Shown here: piece by piece, positions 32,500 to 44,220 of the stretch
How the letters are laid out: each line of letters starts with the position of its first letter
Numbering within the stretch: the first letter of the stretch is position 1
NCBI GenBank assembly: GCA_958295665.1
Contig: OY282559.1
Coordinates: 133,279,241-133,343,240, forward strand
Direction: 5' to 3'
Length of the DNA: 64,000 nucleotides
Origin: Tipula vernalis
Taxonomy: Eukaryota; Arthropoda; Insecta; Diptera; Tipulidae
Notes under the pieces: model-generated
Databases searched by the model: none
Seen by the model: only the letters and a program-made list of their open reading frames with translations
Told to the model about the DNA's origin: nothing
Translations under genes and position numbers: made by a program

Positions 32500-33840
32500 A
32501 CCTATCATGTAATCCTCCCTGGATGTGATCCTACTCCAGAACTTTTTGTCAAAAGATAGTGATGGGACAGTATAGTCGGTGGTCTAGGGAATTTGTTTGT
32601 TGCACAAAACAGATTAGTGCCCTGTATTGTTGCAGGTCCACATTAAGATGAATTTCAGCCGTATGGCAGTACAAGCTACCAACTCTTTCCCTAAGATATC
32701 TAGAGGAGTCAAAACTAGCAGGGTCTCTAGTGCCGGGGGGGATGTGCTCACAGTGGATGTGCTCTTCAGTGCACCACTGATCCACAGAGAGATTGTTCTC
32801 TGAACTTTTGTCAACAGCTTTTGGTTGATAGTTTTGTCCAGAGCAGGCCACCAGACTATTACCCTATACAAGAGTATGGGTCTGACTACTGCGGTATAAA
32901 GCCAATTTTCGATGCGCCCCGCGGGCTCCAATCTCCATCCTTTCCCAATGGCATTTTTGCAAGAGTACAGCTAGCTTTCTTTACCCTTTCCAGAATATTA
33001 GGTTTTCAATATAATTTTCTATCCAAAACGAGACCCAGAAACTTTGCTTCAACTTTAAAAGTCAAGCTGAACCCATTTAAAGTGGGAGGATCGATGTGAG
33101 GAAGTTTATATTTCATAGAGAAGAGAACCAATTCGGTTTTGTGTGGGTTAACATTCAACCCACAGCCATTGGCCCATAATGAAAGAGTGCCCAGAGCATT
33201 TTGCAAAAGCTCACTAAGGGTGTCGGGATATTTACCACGGACACCAATAGCAACATTATCCGTATAGGCAACCACTTTGAAACCACCGTCCTCCAGTCTC
33301 AGCAACAGGTCATTTATGACCAAGTTCCAAAGTAGGGGGGGGCACTAGGCCACCCTGTGGCATACCTCTGCTTGCAAATTTTCTGACGGAGGATTCCCCA
33401 AAACTGGCATTTATGATCGTGCCTCTTGGCATTTGTTTTATCCAGTTTTTAAGTGATTCATCCACTCCCAGATCTGAAAGTGCCCGAGTTATAGCCCCTG
33501 GAAGCCATTGTTAAAGGCCCCCTCAATATCCAAGAAGGTTACTATTGCCTAGTCTCTATATTCGAAAGATTTTTCAATGAAAAATAGAAGAGAATGAAGA
33601 GCAGTCTCTACAGATCTCCCCTTGCAATAAGCATGTTGAGATTTGGACAGCTTTTCCAACACAATCGTGCCTCTAATATGAGCTTCTATTTGTCTTTCCA
33701 GTATTTTAAAAAATGAAGGAAGACAAGATAATCGGTCTAAGGTCTTTGGGATTGCAGTGTGAGCGTTTTCCCACCTTATGTATGAAAACAACCTTCACTT
33801 CTGTCCATTTACTAGGAATGTGTCATAGTTTCAGGCAGCC
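32500..33840 (-). pseudogene. Reverse transcriptase of copy A2 (YADD mutated to YTDN)
   Basis: From N- to C-terminus on the minus strand there are fingers blocks at 33791-33549 (QIEAHIRGTIVLEKLSKSQH, YCKGRSVETALHSLL), then motif A and B regions with frame changes. Palm motif C is at 33323-33006, reading VVAYTDNVAIGVRG, so both Ala and the second Asp of YADD are replaced. NPHKTELVLF and AKFLGLVLDRKLY follow. The thumb lies at 32931-32614 (WLYTAVVRPILLYRVIVWWP, LLTKVQRTISLWISGALKST). The mutated motif C and stops preclude activity. Confidence 0.87.
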
Positions 33841-35090
33841 TTTGAAAATTATCTCTAACCAGGAAATTGTTAGATCCGTAGTTTGTTGAATATCCGCAGG
33901 GATGATACCATCGAGTCCATGCGACTTATATGGCGTAAAACTGTTTATCGCCCACGATCTTTTTTCTGCTAATAATTTGGCCTATGAGGCTACTTCCATT
34001 TTTACTTACTGATGTGCTACGCACAGATTCGGAACAACCAGCAAAATGAGTCTCCAGCAGAAGTTTCAGCGATTCCGCACTATTAGTGGTCCATATCCCA
34101 TCCGGTCGTTGAAGTTAACTTGAGATGGAAGGACCAGTTGCTAGTACTTTGCGTAGCCTAGAGATCTCCGAAGACTCCTGAATTTTGCCACAGTATAGTC
34201 TCCAAGAGCTGTTCTTGGCACTTCTCAATTGATATTTGTAAATTTTGAGGACTTCCTTATAGGAGCCCCAGTCTACAGCAGATTTTTTTTCCGTGCTGTT
34301 TTGAAGAGTCTTTTGCATTTTCGACGTATTTGTTGAATCTCCTTGGACCCCCAGGGTGGCCGAGATTTACCCCTAAGCCTTCTATGGGGACTAGAGCCCA
34401 GTATCGCTTCATTAAAAGCGCTGGACAACTCGTCCACCAAGCCATCTTGCTCTTGCGCAGTTTTTGGAGGTTTTGGCACCGGAACTGGTAGTGTATTACC
34501 CAGAATATTTCTAAAGGTATCCCAGTTGGTTTTCCTCCTGTTTCTTGTAGAGGTCCTCCGACACTCTCCAGTTTAATAGACTAATCGTCAAAAAGCTTGA
34601 GACAAGAGTAATATCCAATACCTCCTGTCTCTTACTAGTTATAAAGGTCGGCTTATTGCCTATGTTACATATATGAAGGTTAGTACTTAAAATGTAATCT
34701 AGGAGTAACTTACCTCGTTCATTTATGTCCGTACTTCCCCAGATCGTGTGATGAGCATTTGAATCACTTCCAAGGATGACTCCAACCTTGCGTTTCTGAG
34801 CCTCCAAGATTAGCTCACCTAGAATGATTGGTAGAGTATCCACTTCATCATAAGCTAGGTAGGCTGATGCTAGCCAAAAGTTTCGTTTATCGACCTCAAT
34901 GCTGATTGCTGCTACATCCCTATTACTGAAATTTTATAACAGAAAACAACTTATGTTATTTTTAATGAGAATTCACGACCGAACCTTACCTTCTTTTTTT
35001 GCGTTCATTAATCGGGAGTCTTGAACCGAAGTACCCGGTCTTCAGTGACCCAAGGTTAACAGAAATGACTGACAGAAATGTCAGTGTCAT
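33841..35090 (-). pseudogene. Endonuclease and linker of copy A2
   Basis: The C-terminal half of the endonuclease is clear at 34843-34511: LGSDSNAHHTIWGSTDINERG, LLLDYILSTNLHICNI, PTFITS and VLDITLV. The catalytic SDH block, present in A1 (1836-1850), is lost in a deletion near 34550. The N-terminal half near 34880-35060 is damaged, and about 85 bases present in A1 at 2353-2435 are missing. The linker to the reverse transcriptase spans 34479-33850. Confidence 0.78.
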
Positions 35091-35099
35091 CTCTGCAGC

Positions 35100-35990
35100 C
35101 TCTTCTCCACCACAGTAACATCAGAGTCATCTCCTGATGAGAAGTCCTCTAAGAGCCTCTGTAAAGACTCCATGGACGTTGACATCTTCGTATCCGTGGA
35201 GAGTTTCCGCTTCGCTGGCTACCTCCACGCACGCAGATGGGCTATCAAGCACCGCGGTAGTTTCTGAAGATGACTTCGGAGCCTCCAGCTTGTCCGCGTC
35301 CTTCTTGTACACCTTGAGTGTGACTGCACTGATACCATAGTTGATTAAACCATTGGTTTTTTCCAGTGCAGTCAGTGACTCCCTGTTTAAGATGATAACA
35401 GCTAACCTATAGTCAGCCTTTGTCTCCTCGAGGTTGGCAACTTTCCAATTGTGCGTTGGCAAATCTTGGTTGCCAACTTGCAACAACTGGAGTATCACCT
35501 TCGGATCACTAGGCTCCGAAGGGATGTATACTCTAGCTCTTAGTCTGCAGGGGATCTCCTCACTATCAATCACAGCAAGACTGGCTCCGGGCCATACCTC
35601 GCCAAGTTCCTCCACTGCCTTCTTATAAAGCAGCATGGACCTCTGATCTGCACAGGCAGCCAGTTTCACCTGATTCCTGTGTCAGCCCGCATCCCGACAA
35701 GTCGGAGCAGGTCCTGGATTTTTCGACAGGACTTTCAGGTAGGTAGTGGCTAAGGCCACTTTCACCTTCCTCCAATTGGCAGGCGCGATACTGCCATTCT
35801 TTTGGGATTTGTCAATAACTGCCACAACCAGCTGATCCTTGAGGACCTCGTTAAAAGGCCTCATAGCGGTAGCCTGGCGCTTTTTTCGCTTTGCGATCTT
35901 AGGACTTTCCTCCTGAGATCTGTTCCTCTTAAGCTGTGAGCCAGCTGAAGCCCCTTCCGAATTTTTCTCGGTGACTTGACTCGTTGACTT
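35100..35990 (-). pseudogene. ORF1 of copy A2
   Basis: The frame 35864-35682 reads MRPFNEVLKDQLVVAVIDKS, NWRKVKVALATTYLKV and NPGPAPTCRDAG, where a TGA probably replaces a Trp codon. The next frame, 35669-35127, reads KLAACADQRSMLLYKKAVEE, LGEVWPGASLAVI, LRARVYIPSEPSDPKV and ESLTALEKTNGLINYGISAV, ending in an acidic tail. A basic Lys/Arg-rich N-terminus lies at 35985-35870. No CCHC knuckle is visible, as in several LOA-type ORF1 proteins. One stop and one frame change separate it from an intact frame. Confidence 0.78.
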
Positions 35991-36229
35991 TCTCTGTTTG
36001 CCTAAATCAAACGTAGTAAAAATATAGTGATTTGTGACAGAGTTGCTTGCAGCTTATTCTTGTAATAATCACTTTAAATATTTTCTTGAAGGAAGAAAGA
36101 GCACCTTATTCACATATCGTAAACCACTCATCTGTGCATTTTATCAAAAACTGAAAAAAGCATCTCCACATCAATACCGATATCCAGTATATCATTAATA
36201 ATGTAGTCGCATATTTTTATCTCACATTA

Positions 36230-37123
36230 ATCTAATTTCTATTCCTGAAAGTATCGATTATACTCAAATTCCAGATGGTCAAATCAATGACGCGAAGTTC
36301 CGAGAAATATTATGTGAAGATACATCACAGAAGTTCTAATTAAATAATTTATAGCGACACTTCAACAACTTCTTCAAGACTTTTTATTTCAATTGAATTT
36401 CCGAAAAATGTTTTTGAAACTTTTTATAATTTATCTTACCCAGGGGTAAAGGCGTCTTCTAAAATATTTAGTAAACATCTCATTTGGCTAAACAAGCGAT
36501 AAGGCGTTTCAAGAACTATGGCTCAAAGTTGTTTAGCATGTCAAAACTGAAAAGCTTCAAGGCATACCATCTTACCACTCGAATCGTATAAATTAGCTCA
36601 GCAGGGCTCCGCAGAAATTCTTGTAGACATCATTGGTGATTTACCAATTTTTAATATTGAACGATATTGCGTGACATTAATTGATAGATATATGACAGGG
36701 CCTAAAGCTGTTCCTGTACCAGACATAGCTGCGGCTACCGTTGAATTTGCCGTGTTTTCCATATGGATTTCTCATTTCGGTATCCCAAATATTATTGTTC
36801 TTGAGCAGGGGTCTCAATTTGAAACAAATTTATTTTCTGATTTATCTTCCTTACTTGGCTTTCATCGAATAAGAGCAACTAGGTACAATCCAAAAGCTAA
36901 TAGCATGATAGAGAGATGGCGTCGTCCCTTAAAACCGCCATCATCTGTTATGACCGACCAGATTGAACTACAATTTTGCCAACGGTACTATTTGTGCTAC
37001 GTTCTTCATTTAGTGAGAAGTTTAAAATTAATCCTGCAAAAATTATGTTTGGATGTCCATTGGACAACTTTTGGACACATTTCCGGACATCAAAATTCAG
37101 AATTCGCTCAAAATTTAAAATAA
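36230..37123 (+). pseudogene. Ty3/gypsy pol fragment: integrase region
   Basis: Around 36240-36350 a linker reads IPESIDYTQIPDGQINDAKF. It is followed by a decayed zinc-binding region ending in SCLACQN (about 36515-36550), which fits the HHCC domain. The integrase core follows as a 150-residue frame at 36671-37123 with VTLIDRYM (first Asp), IWISHFGIPNIIV, EQGSQFE where active enzymes have DQG or DRG, and NPKANSMIERW with the catalytic Glu. The lost second Asp, one frameshift at about 36900 and the absence of LTRs mark a dead fragment. The type is compatible with CsRn1-like gypsy elements, unverified. Confidence 0.82.
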
Positions 37124-37134
37124 CTTACGCAACC

Positions 37135-37985
37135 AGTTTTTCTGGCCTTTTTTGATTTGAGGATTTATTTGGGAGTGGAGTTTGCGGTTTAGTTGTGGAC
37201 GAGGAGTTGGATGTTTATTGTATATATACAATATTATATATGTCTAACATAATAAAATCTATTTTATATTACGACCCCTAGTCGAAGGGTGAGTTTGAGG
37301 GTAGGTTAAGACGACTCATGTACGCAACTAATTTTCGAACCGTATTAACATAGGTATTGAGTTTGGGGTTGAGTTGATGGTTATGTTAGGGGTTGAGTTC
37401 GGGTTAACGATACGGCTGAGTTTGGAGTTATGTTGGGGTTCCAGTTGGCAATGAATAGGGTTTTAATTGAAGTTGAGATGCGGTTGGATGAGCGGTTCAG
37501 TTGGTGATTAATTTATGGGTCTAATTAAGGATTTAGTTGGAGGTTAGATTGAGTTGGTTTTTGTTGAGTTCATACAATAAATGCTTAGAGTTTTTCGAGT
37601 TAGCCGTTGGGTTTCGAGTTAAAGATGAGTTTAGATTTATTTGGGGTTTGGTTTGGATGCTAGATAGAGTTGATTTTAAGTGGGTTTGTGTTTGCCTCCT
37701 ATTTTCGGACCGAGTTCTGGGTTGAGTTGAGAGTTTTGTTGGGATCAAATATGGGGCTAAGTTGGAGTTGACTGAGGAGTTTAGTTGAGGATTTATCTAA
37801 GGGCTGATTTGGACGTTACATTGAGTTGAGTTCATTTATGAATGTACGTTGAGGGTTACGTTGGGGATTAAGCGGACATCGGTTAAAATGAAAGTTGGAT
37901 ATTGTATTGGGTTGAGTAAAGGATTAAAGGGCGCAGTTAGTGATTGGTTTGAGAGTTGAATTTTAGGTTATAGATTGAATTGATT
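37135..37985. repeat. GTTGAG degenerate tandem array (foldback-arm copy F3)
   Basis: Units such as GGGGTTGAGTTGATGGTTATGTTAG recur for about 850 bases in the same orientation as the right arm at 18640-19015. There is one AT-rich interruption at 37215-37290. The gypsy fragment abuts its left side. Open frames within it are incidental. Confidence 0.75.
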
Positions 37986-38990
37986 TGAGATGAGTTCACG
38001 CCTAAAAACCATGATATTTGAGGAGCTGATGATATGGATGGTTTAATTCCTCCCTTTAACCTAGAAACAGTACCAGTCTTACAAATTTTTAACACCTGTC
38101 TACTATGATCTTTTGAACTGTTTGCTGCAAAATTGCAGTCTTTAAAAAAATTCAGTTTGCAAATGGAAATGTCAGCTAATAATTTTGTATGATTTGCTCC
38201 GCGGAAGATTTTCTTTGACAAGTAACTTATGATTTACTTTTTTGCAAATATTTTCTTATGTTTTTATGATTTTAAAATCGGTCTCGCTGTTCAAATTGTG
38301 ACCGCCCTGTCAAATTACACATTGACATATTTTGCAATTTATGTTCATTGCTGTGCTTATTGCTGTTTTGACTGCAAAATTTAGTGATTTTGAGGGCTTA
38401 GTTCAGCGGTGCAATAAATCATTGAAATTTCGTGAAAACTAGTTAATCTCATCAGAATTTAATGTCCTGTTCTACGTCGTTCGGTTCCTAAGCTATTCGA
38501 AAGTAAGAAAAAGCACGGTGCTGTAACTTGCATTTAACATTGATAATCATGTTTATATTCCATAAGCATAATTTATACGTTACTGAACCTTGTGGGTAAT
38601 ATATACACAAGAAAATATGCAAAACCTTCATTTCTTATTATCGGTGGCATTTTGTTCTTTTAGATTAAAATAATTAAATCAAGTATAATTACAAATCTCT
38701 TTATAAATAAACCGCATATGGCAGGTGGTGCTTTTGATTTACAAAAGGTAATTCAACATGCCAAATACCAAAAAAAAAATTTTTAATCTTACCAAAAATG
38801 GACATGAAATCTTAAAAAAATTGTATACTTACACACTACAATGAGCGCCCAAAGTCCTATGAACTTACCTCATTAATCATTAATCTGAATGACACATATA
38901 CTAAATATACATACATATATGTATATGTGGTCGAAGGGTACACCCAGAAAACCACAAAACTTTAATAAAATAAAAACAAATTCATCTTAA
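37986..38990. other. No gene recognised
   Basis: A minus-strand open stretch at 37937-38221 resembles no family I know and contains part of the adjoining repeat, so I do not call it. The rest is AT-rich with no motif. Confidence 0.45.
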
Positions 38991-38999
38991 TCATTTCTT

Positions 39000-39408
39000 G
39001 CTTTATTTTTATTGCACTAATGGCGATCAGTATTTTTGTTTGTTTGTTTCATTCATCGTTGAGTTATAATATAACTTAATTTTAATTTATACATACATTT
39101 CTTAATTAATATTTTAATTTAATTAATAATTATGACTTGTTTTAGAAACAAAAAACTTTATTTTTTTTTTTAATATATTCTCGTAAAATAATTAGAAATT
39201 AATGTAAATCTATTTAAGTAACACATTGAATATTATAATTATAAAATATATGCAGGTGATTGATTAGATACATTGACAGTCAATGTGTTTCGACATAAAA
39301 ATAATAATAATAATCATAATAATTATTAATTTATAATTAATCATACTCGCTATACATAAAAATAAAATTATTTTAATAATAAAAATTGCGTATGCTGCTA
39401 ATTAAAAA
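39000..39408 (-). other. Probable 3'UTR of the polyQ gene
   Basis: Very AT-rich DNA follows the stop codon of the minus-strand exon. AATAAA-type signals occur on the minus strand, the last clear one (CAATAAAAATAAAG) at about 39002-39015. The true cleavage site cannot be fixed from sequence alone. Confidence 0.5.
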
Positions 39409-39715
39409 TTATACAACTTGAACGGTTGCAAATGCGCTAAATGTGACTTTCTTCGGAAATTCGGGGCCAGCCGATCCTCGCGTTTTTATAACCGGTTTCA
39501 ATGGTTGCCGTGGTTTTGATGACATCAAACCAGCTGATGCAGCTAACTCACGTAATTTATGTGATATACCGGTACCCGTTGTATTTGGTTTATGCATGGG
39601 CTGATATTGTTGTTGCTGCTGCAGCTGTTGCTGTTGTTGCTGCTGCTGCTGCAGTTGGGACTGATGTTGCTGTTGTAATTGATGTGGTGTTAATATTGCC
39701 ATTGGTGTTATATAT
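39409..39715 (-). CDS. Terminal coding exon with polyglutamine tract, host gene of unknown function
   Basis: A good 3' splice site precedes the exon on the minus strand: a T-rich run then TTTCGCAG, with the first exon base at 39715. The exon enters in phase 2 (last base of a codon), reads [14 protein letters not shown], then a glutamine tract interrupted by His, Leu and Ser, then [20 protein letters not shown] and a conserved-looking C-terminus [19 protein letters not shown] ending in TAA. The glutamines are coded by mixed CAG and CAA. The hydrophobic last residues could be a PDZ ligand (speculative). I do not recognise the protein. Upstream exons must lie to the right, beyond 39716, but I could not find one, so a long intron is likely. 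Confidence 0.7.
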
Positions 39716-42210
39716 CTGCGAAATACAAAACAAAACAAATTGTTTTTTAGTTTTTATTTTTGCGTATTATGATTTATTGCATTAAAATGTAATAATTCGT
39801 TTTAATTTTTTTATTTTTTTTTATTATATTTTGGGCTTAGAACTCGCGCAAACCAGACGCGCACAAAACAATAATACGATGAAATCTTAATTCCAATTTC
39901 TTAAAATAAAAAATAAAAATAATCTCAAGTTCAAGGTTTTCGGTTGTTTTCTTTCAAAGACTGAAAAAACAACAACAACAAAATTAATTTTTTATTTACG
40001 TTTGATTTAATGAATGATCTGTAAATTTTACGTAGAAATTTGGTGTTGTTATGATTGTTTAAGATTCAAAGTCATCGAAGGTATAACAGAATGTTTTTTG
40101 TTTTTTTTTTGGGCGACGCGCACGTCGCATATTTAAAGACGTAGTTTAGAAATTTGTTTTCGAAAGAATGATGTCAAGAAAATATGCGTCGAAATTTTTC
40201 TAACTATTCTATATGCGATACAAACCAAAACACAGTAGAATATTCGGTAGGTCATTTTAAAGTCAACATTTTTTACAAAAAGAGAGAATTTGCGTAGGGT
40301 GATCATCGATAATGACTTGGTGGTTTGGTCAACAACAAAATATTTGTGTTTTTTGGAAGTTGAATTGTTTATAAATATGTACTTACATAAGTAAAGATTA
40401 AAACGACTTGATTGGCGCCAAATAATTTTTTGTTTGTTATGACCAGCTGAAATTATTTAAATTTGGGTTAAAAGAATAAATATTTAATTTTTACTTATAG
40501 TTCAATTAGCAGATTTTGATAAAAAATTAATGTTCTTGTTCTACTATGTTATGGGTAGTTGTACTGGAAAATAATTTCAAAGTTGTGTGACATAATTTTT
40601 GGTAGAAACTGCCACTGTATTGTACGCTCACAATTTATCTCCTGATCGTAGTTCTAATTGAATCCCGATCTAATTTGATGAATCAAAGATTAGGTTATTC
40701 AAATATGTATATGTAAGCACCCAGCATATTGAGCTAAATCCTTACATATTGAAATCCTTATATATTTAAAGGTTCACATAGGATGCGTTCGCTCCGCTGA
40801 GTCCGTTTATTATCCGCTCCATACCGTCCGTTTCCCAAAACGTAAAGCAAGATGCCGGCATTGAGCAAAGCATAATGCCGGTTATCAAAATATTTCATAA
40901 TAAACATAAAAAAATTACATAAAAACGACGAATCAGCTGCTCAGACTATTTGTTAAAGTTGTTACAAATATACAGTTTGAAGATATGTTATTCTCAAATT
41001 TTAATTTAGTTTCCGATTTTTTCCCCTTGGTTCATTTTGTGCACTTTTCCATTTTTTAATACAATTTGATATTGACCGTTTGCACCCTAAATCCTCTGTT
41101 TAATGTGAAATAATTATACCGCTATTTTGGTCTACAAAACGAGCGCATCCTAAAGATTTAAGTTTAAACTAACATAATTATGTGTCAAGTGAAAAATGCA
41201 TTGATTTATGTATGACTTAAAAAATCAGAATATAGTGTTAAAATCAACTTATGTATGTAGCTGGGGTAAAATATATCAAAAATATACCGATTTTTGATGT
41301 CAAAAGCTATCAGTCAACATTCTTAGTATTAAAATTAACTGACCGCCTAAAAAAAATGTCGGGTAAGTTTCGCCTCAAATTGAAGTCTTTTGGTATGTGA
41401 GTAGAAAAAAACCATCATGCGGAAGTAGTACATAAATCACGACGTTCAACACATAAAAATTGTAGTGTTCTTTAACCTCAAATCCATTTTAAACTATCCT
41501 GATAATTTTGAGCACCTAAGTTTGGAATTTGTTAGAGTCTAGTTTCAAAATTATTCCAAATGAAATCCTGATACTCTCGAAATATTGTGCTAATTAATAA
41601 AATGAAATTAGGTGAACCCGAAAACGGCTAAAATCTCAGCCAATTTTGTTATTCCTTTTTTGGTGAAAAATAAAAAAATTGGTGAGGTTCAGCAAATCAA
41701 GCGAAGGTCACTCAGAAGACTAGAGCCGGCACTGAGCAAATCCGAAATGATCAAAATTTTATTTTTAATTTGATTTCAAGTGTTAAAATTTCATTAGGTA
41801 ACTGAAGTCAGTTACTTCCTTTAAAATTTATTTGAAATTCGGTACAAAAGAGAAACAAAAAAAAATTGGACAATCGTTCAAAATTCGACATTTTAATAGA
41901 TTGACACTTTTTACATACATTTAAAAAAAAAAAAGTTTAGATTTTTTTATCCCTGTTTTTGGAACAAATTTACATAGTTGATGTTGTTTACGAATTTCAA
42001 TGGCATGACAGTAGGTTTAGGATACAAAAAAGAAAAGTTGTGAAATAATTTTACTATTCATAAATTTCAGGAATTATCAGTTTTTTATCCCTGATTTCGC
42101 TAATCCAATCTTAGCAAACTCTATATAGTGAAGACATTTACTTTATATAAATAAATTTAAGTTCCACAATTTATCCTAGTTTTACGGGTTCAATTTTGTT
42201 TGTTAGTTTA
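39716..42210. other. Probable intron, no exon recognised
   Basis: AT-rich sequence between the polyQ exon and the tandem array/TIR element. No further coding exon was seen. It includes a possible MITE at 40780-41151. From about 42150 the sequence TAAGTTCCACAATTTA marks the start of the ~0.9-kb tandem repeat. Confidence 0.5.
40780..41151. mobile_element. Possible MITE, ~370 bp, short imperfect TIRs
   Basis: AGGATGCGTTCGCT at 40780-40793 is nearly complementary to AACGAGCGCATCCT at 41138-41151 (12 of 14 positions). The interior is non-coding and GC-richer at its left end. No convincing target-site duplication was found, so the call is tentative. Confidence 0.4.
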
Positions 42211-42220
42211 AATTGCTAAA

Positions 42221-43977
42221 CCTGCATTCACAGTATTGTTTTCGCTCTGCGTTTCGATCTTGTTTTGGACTTATCGTTATACAACAACAACAATTATTTA
42301 ATTTTTTATTTTTTTTAAACTGATCGTTTTTTGCGACGAATGACATTTACATTTGTTGTTGTTGTTTTTATAGTAAATACTTGGAAAATCGTAATTTTAG
42401 TTGAAATTTACATCCAAATGGGCATATAAGAAAGCAATTGTAAAAAAAATCTATTGGAACTTAAATTTGGTCGTAATAAATCATTTCACAAACGATGAGC
42501 GATTGTGATACATGTTCGTCCCATGTTCGAGCGCCGATGTTGCTTCGTCCAGCAGTAGAATTTGTGGATTACGAATTAGCGCACGTGCAATAGCGATACG
42601 TTGTTTTTGGCCACCTGATATTTGGGAAGCTTTCTCGCCAACTCGGGTATCGTAACCAAGCGGAAGCGACGTAATGAAATTATGAATATGCATTTTTAGC
42701 CGCTTCAATAACTTCGGATTGTGAAACTTCGGCTTTACTGCTACACCATAAGCAATATTATCGGTAATTGTTCGATCGAATAAGGCTGGCTCTTGAGACG
42801 ACACAATAGACAATTGTGATCGCAGTTGTCTAAACGATGGAGATAATACTTCTTTACTGTCGATTGAAATACATACTTCCATCGATCACATCGTAAAACC
42901 GTTCAATTAATTGAATACATGTAGATTTGCCGCATCCAGATTGCCCGACTAATGCAACCGTTTGTCCTTTTAGCACATTTAAATTTAATTTATTCAACAC
43001 TTTTACATCAGGACGTGATGGATACAAGAAATCAACGTCTTTATATGATATATTTCCTTCTGCTTTCCATTCATCTAAGCTTGAGTCGATTTTCTCGGGT
43101 TCCTTGATTTTAGGCTCGCGTTCTAAAAGCTGGAATATTTTAGCGGCCGATGTTAATCCCTTTTGGCAATTTGGAGCAAACGCTTGGCTATGTATTGGCT
43201 ATTGAAACTGTACCCATAATTAAGGCTTGGGCTACTTTAAATACGTCAGCATAGTACACACCGTTATTGGCGACCAAATATACACCGTAGTACATAAAGG
43301 CCGCGAAGGCAAAAAAACATAATTGATCGGGCTAACCCATAAACAAGCCAAGATATTGCCATGTTTGGATACCTTTAGCGCGAGCGCCAGGATATTCATA
43401 TATTTCATATGAAACATTTTTATTTTCTCAATAACACTACCGTTCTGATGCTTGATACAACTTCTACATACAATATTTTTTTATGAAAATATTTGTTCTC
43501 AAAACCCAAACATTTTTCAAATAAATAAATGTCTGATTAGCGGCGTCTATGTGGTTGCAAAAAATCATAAAGGCGCAGAAAAGCGAAGTCTGTTATCTGT
43601 TGAGGCATTAATCATTAATTTTGAAGTTGGCAATATGTCAAAACAATAAAAAAAAATTATTGACAGTTTCTCATTTTTAAAATAAATATCGACGTGTCGA
43701 TAAGTTTCAAATTTTATATTACGAAAACAACCAAAAATTACTATGGTTGACAAATTTTTTTGGATTCGATGTTGTTTTCACCGCCATAGCCACTATATTT
43801 TGTTAGTGCCACTATATAATATTGGTAGAAAACTTGGATTTTTTCCACGGGAACGATAAGTTTTTTATATGGTAAAGGAGCATTTCTTTGCTAATATCGT
43901 GAAGAAAAACAACAACAAAAACTAAAATCTGAAAACAAGATCGAAACGCAGAGCGAAAACAATACTGTGAATGCAGG
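42221..43977. mobile_element. 1.76-kb element with perfect 46-bp TIRs carrying an ABCB transporter fragment
   Basis: Bases 42221-42266 (starting CCTGCATTCACAGTATTG) and 43932-43977 are exact reverse complements. CTAA is found on both sides (42216-42219 and 43978-43981), a likely short target-site duplication. The flanks join to the unit of the surrounding tandem array: in the unit near 46795 the corresponding sequence AAATTGTAATTATTCATAGTAG is uninterrupted, so an empty site is available. No transposase was recognised. The interior holds a degenerate ABCB-type coding fragment, so the element looks like a non-autonomous transposon with captured host sequence. Superfamily unknown. Confidence 0.75.
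42490..43430 (-). pseudogene. ABCB (MDR/P-glycoprotein-like) fragment: end of TMD2 and NBD2
   Basis: Minus-strand translation, switching frames, follows a full-size ABCB transporter. It starts with FHMKYMNILALALKVSK, then FFAFAAFMYYGVYLVANNGV (membrane segment) and APNCQKGLTSAAKIFQLLE. The second nucleotide-binding domain follows: Walker A GQSGCGKST (about 42935), Q-loop region [14 protein letters not shown], signature [14 protein letters not shown] and Walker [12 protein letters not shown]. After SALE the D-loop helix is deleted, and the switch region [10 protein letters not shown] appears in another frame before a stop. At least four frameshifts are needed. No introns interrupt it, so it may derive from a cDNA or a single exon. 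Insect relatives are Mdr49/Mdr65-type exporters. It cannot make a working pump. Confidence 0.88.
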
Positions 43978-44220
43978 CTAATGATTTGTAGTACCAAACA
44001 ATTATTTTTTGTCACTTAACGTTAACCACAATTAATACGCTTAAGTTCCTCTTGTTTGTAAAGTGCATTGATTCCGATCTGACATTAGGCTGGATGTCAA
44101 ATACAAATTTACCAAATGATATCACTTAGTAATAAATTCCACAAAGTAGCTTAGTTTTAATTCTAAATGGTGGTTATATATACAATCTAATTTCCAAATA
44201 AGGAAGTTCTCTTCCTTAGG

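Larger units (their letters stand above)
31747..36000 (-). mobile_element. LOA-like retrotransposon copy A2 (longest copy of family A)
   Basis: On the minus strand this copy runs from a 5' region at about 36000, through ORF1, endonuclease, reverse transcriptase and RNase H, to a C-terminal Cys knuckle ending at 31747. It is the reference for family A. It keeps the ~380-base palm region and the 91-base ORF1 block that A1 lost. It has its own lesions: about 85 bases lost from the endonuclease N-terminus at about 35055, about 190 bases lost near 34550, YADD changed to YTDN, and many stops. No target-site duplication could be identified because the 3' boundary is unclear. Confidence 0.87.

Noticed and set aside
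39501..39785. Plus-strand Val/Ala-rich frame over the polyQ exon
   Set aside because: Antisense reading of the CAG/CAA tract; the minus strand has a splice acceptor and sensible protein.
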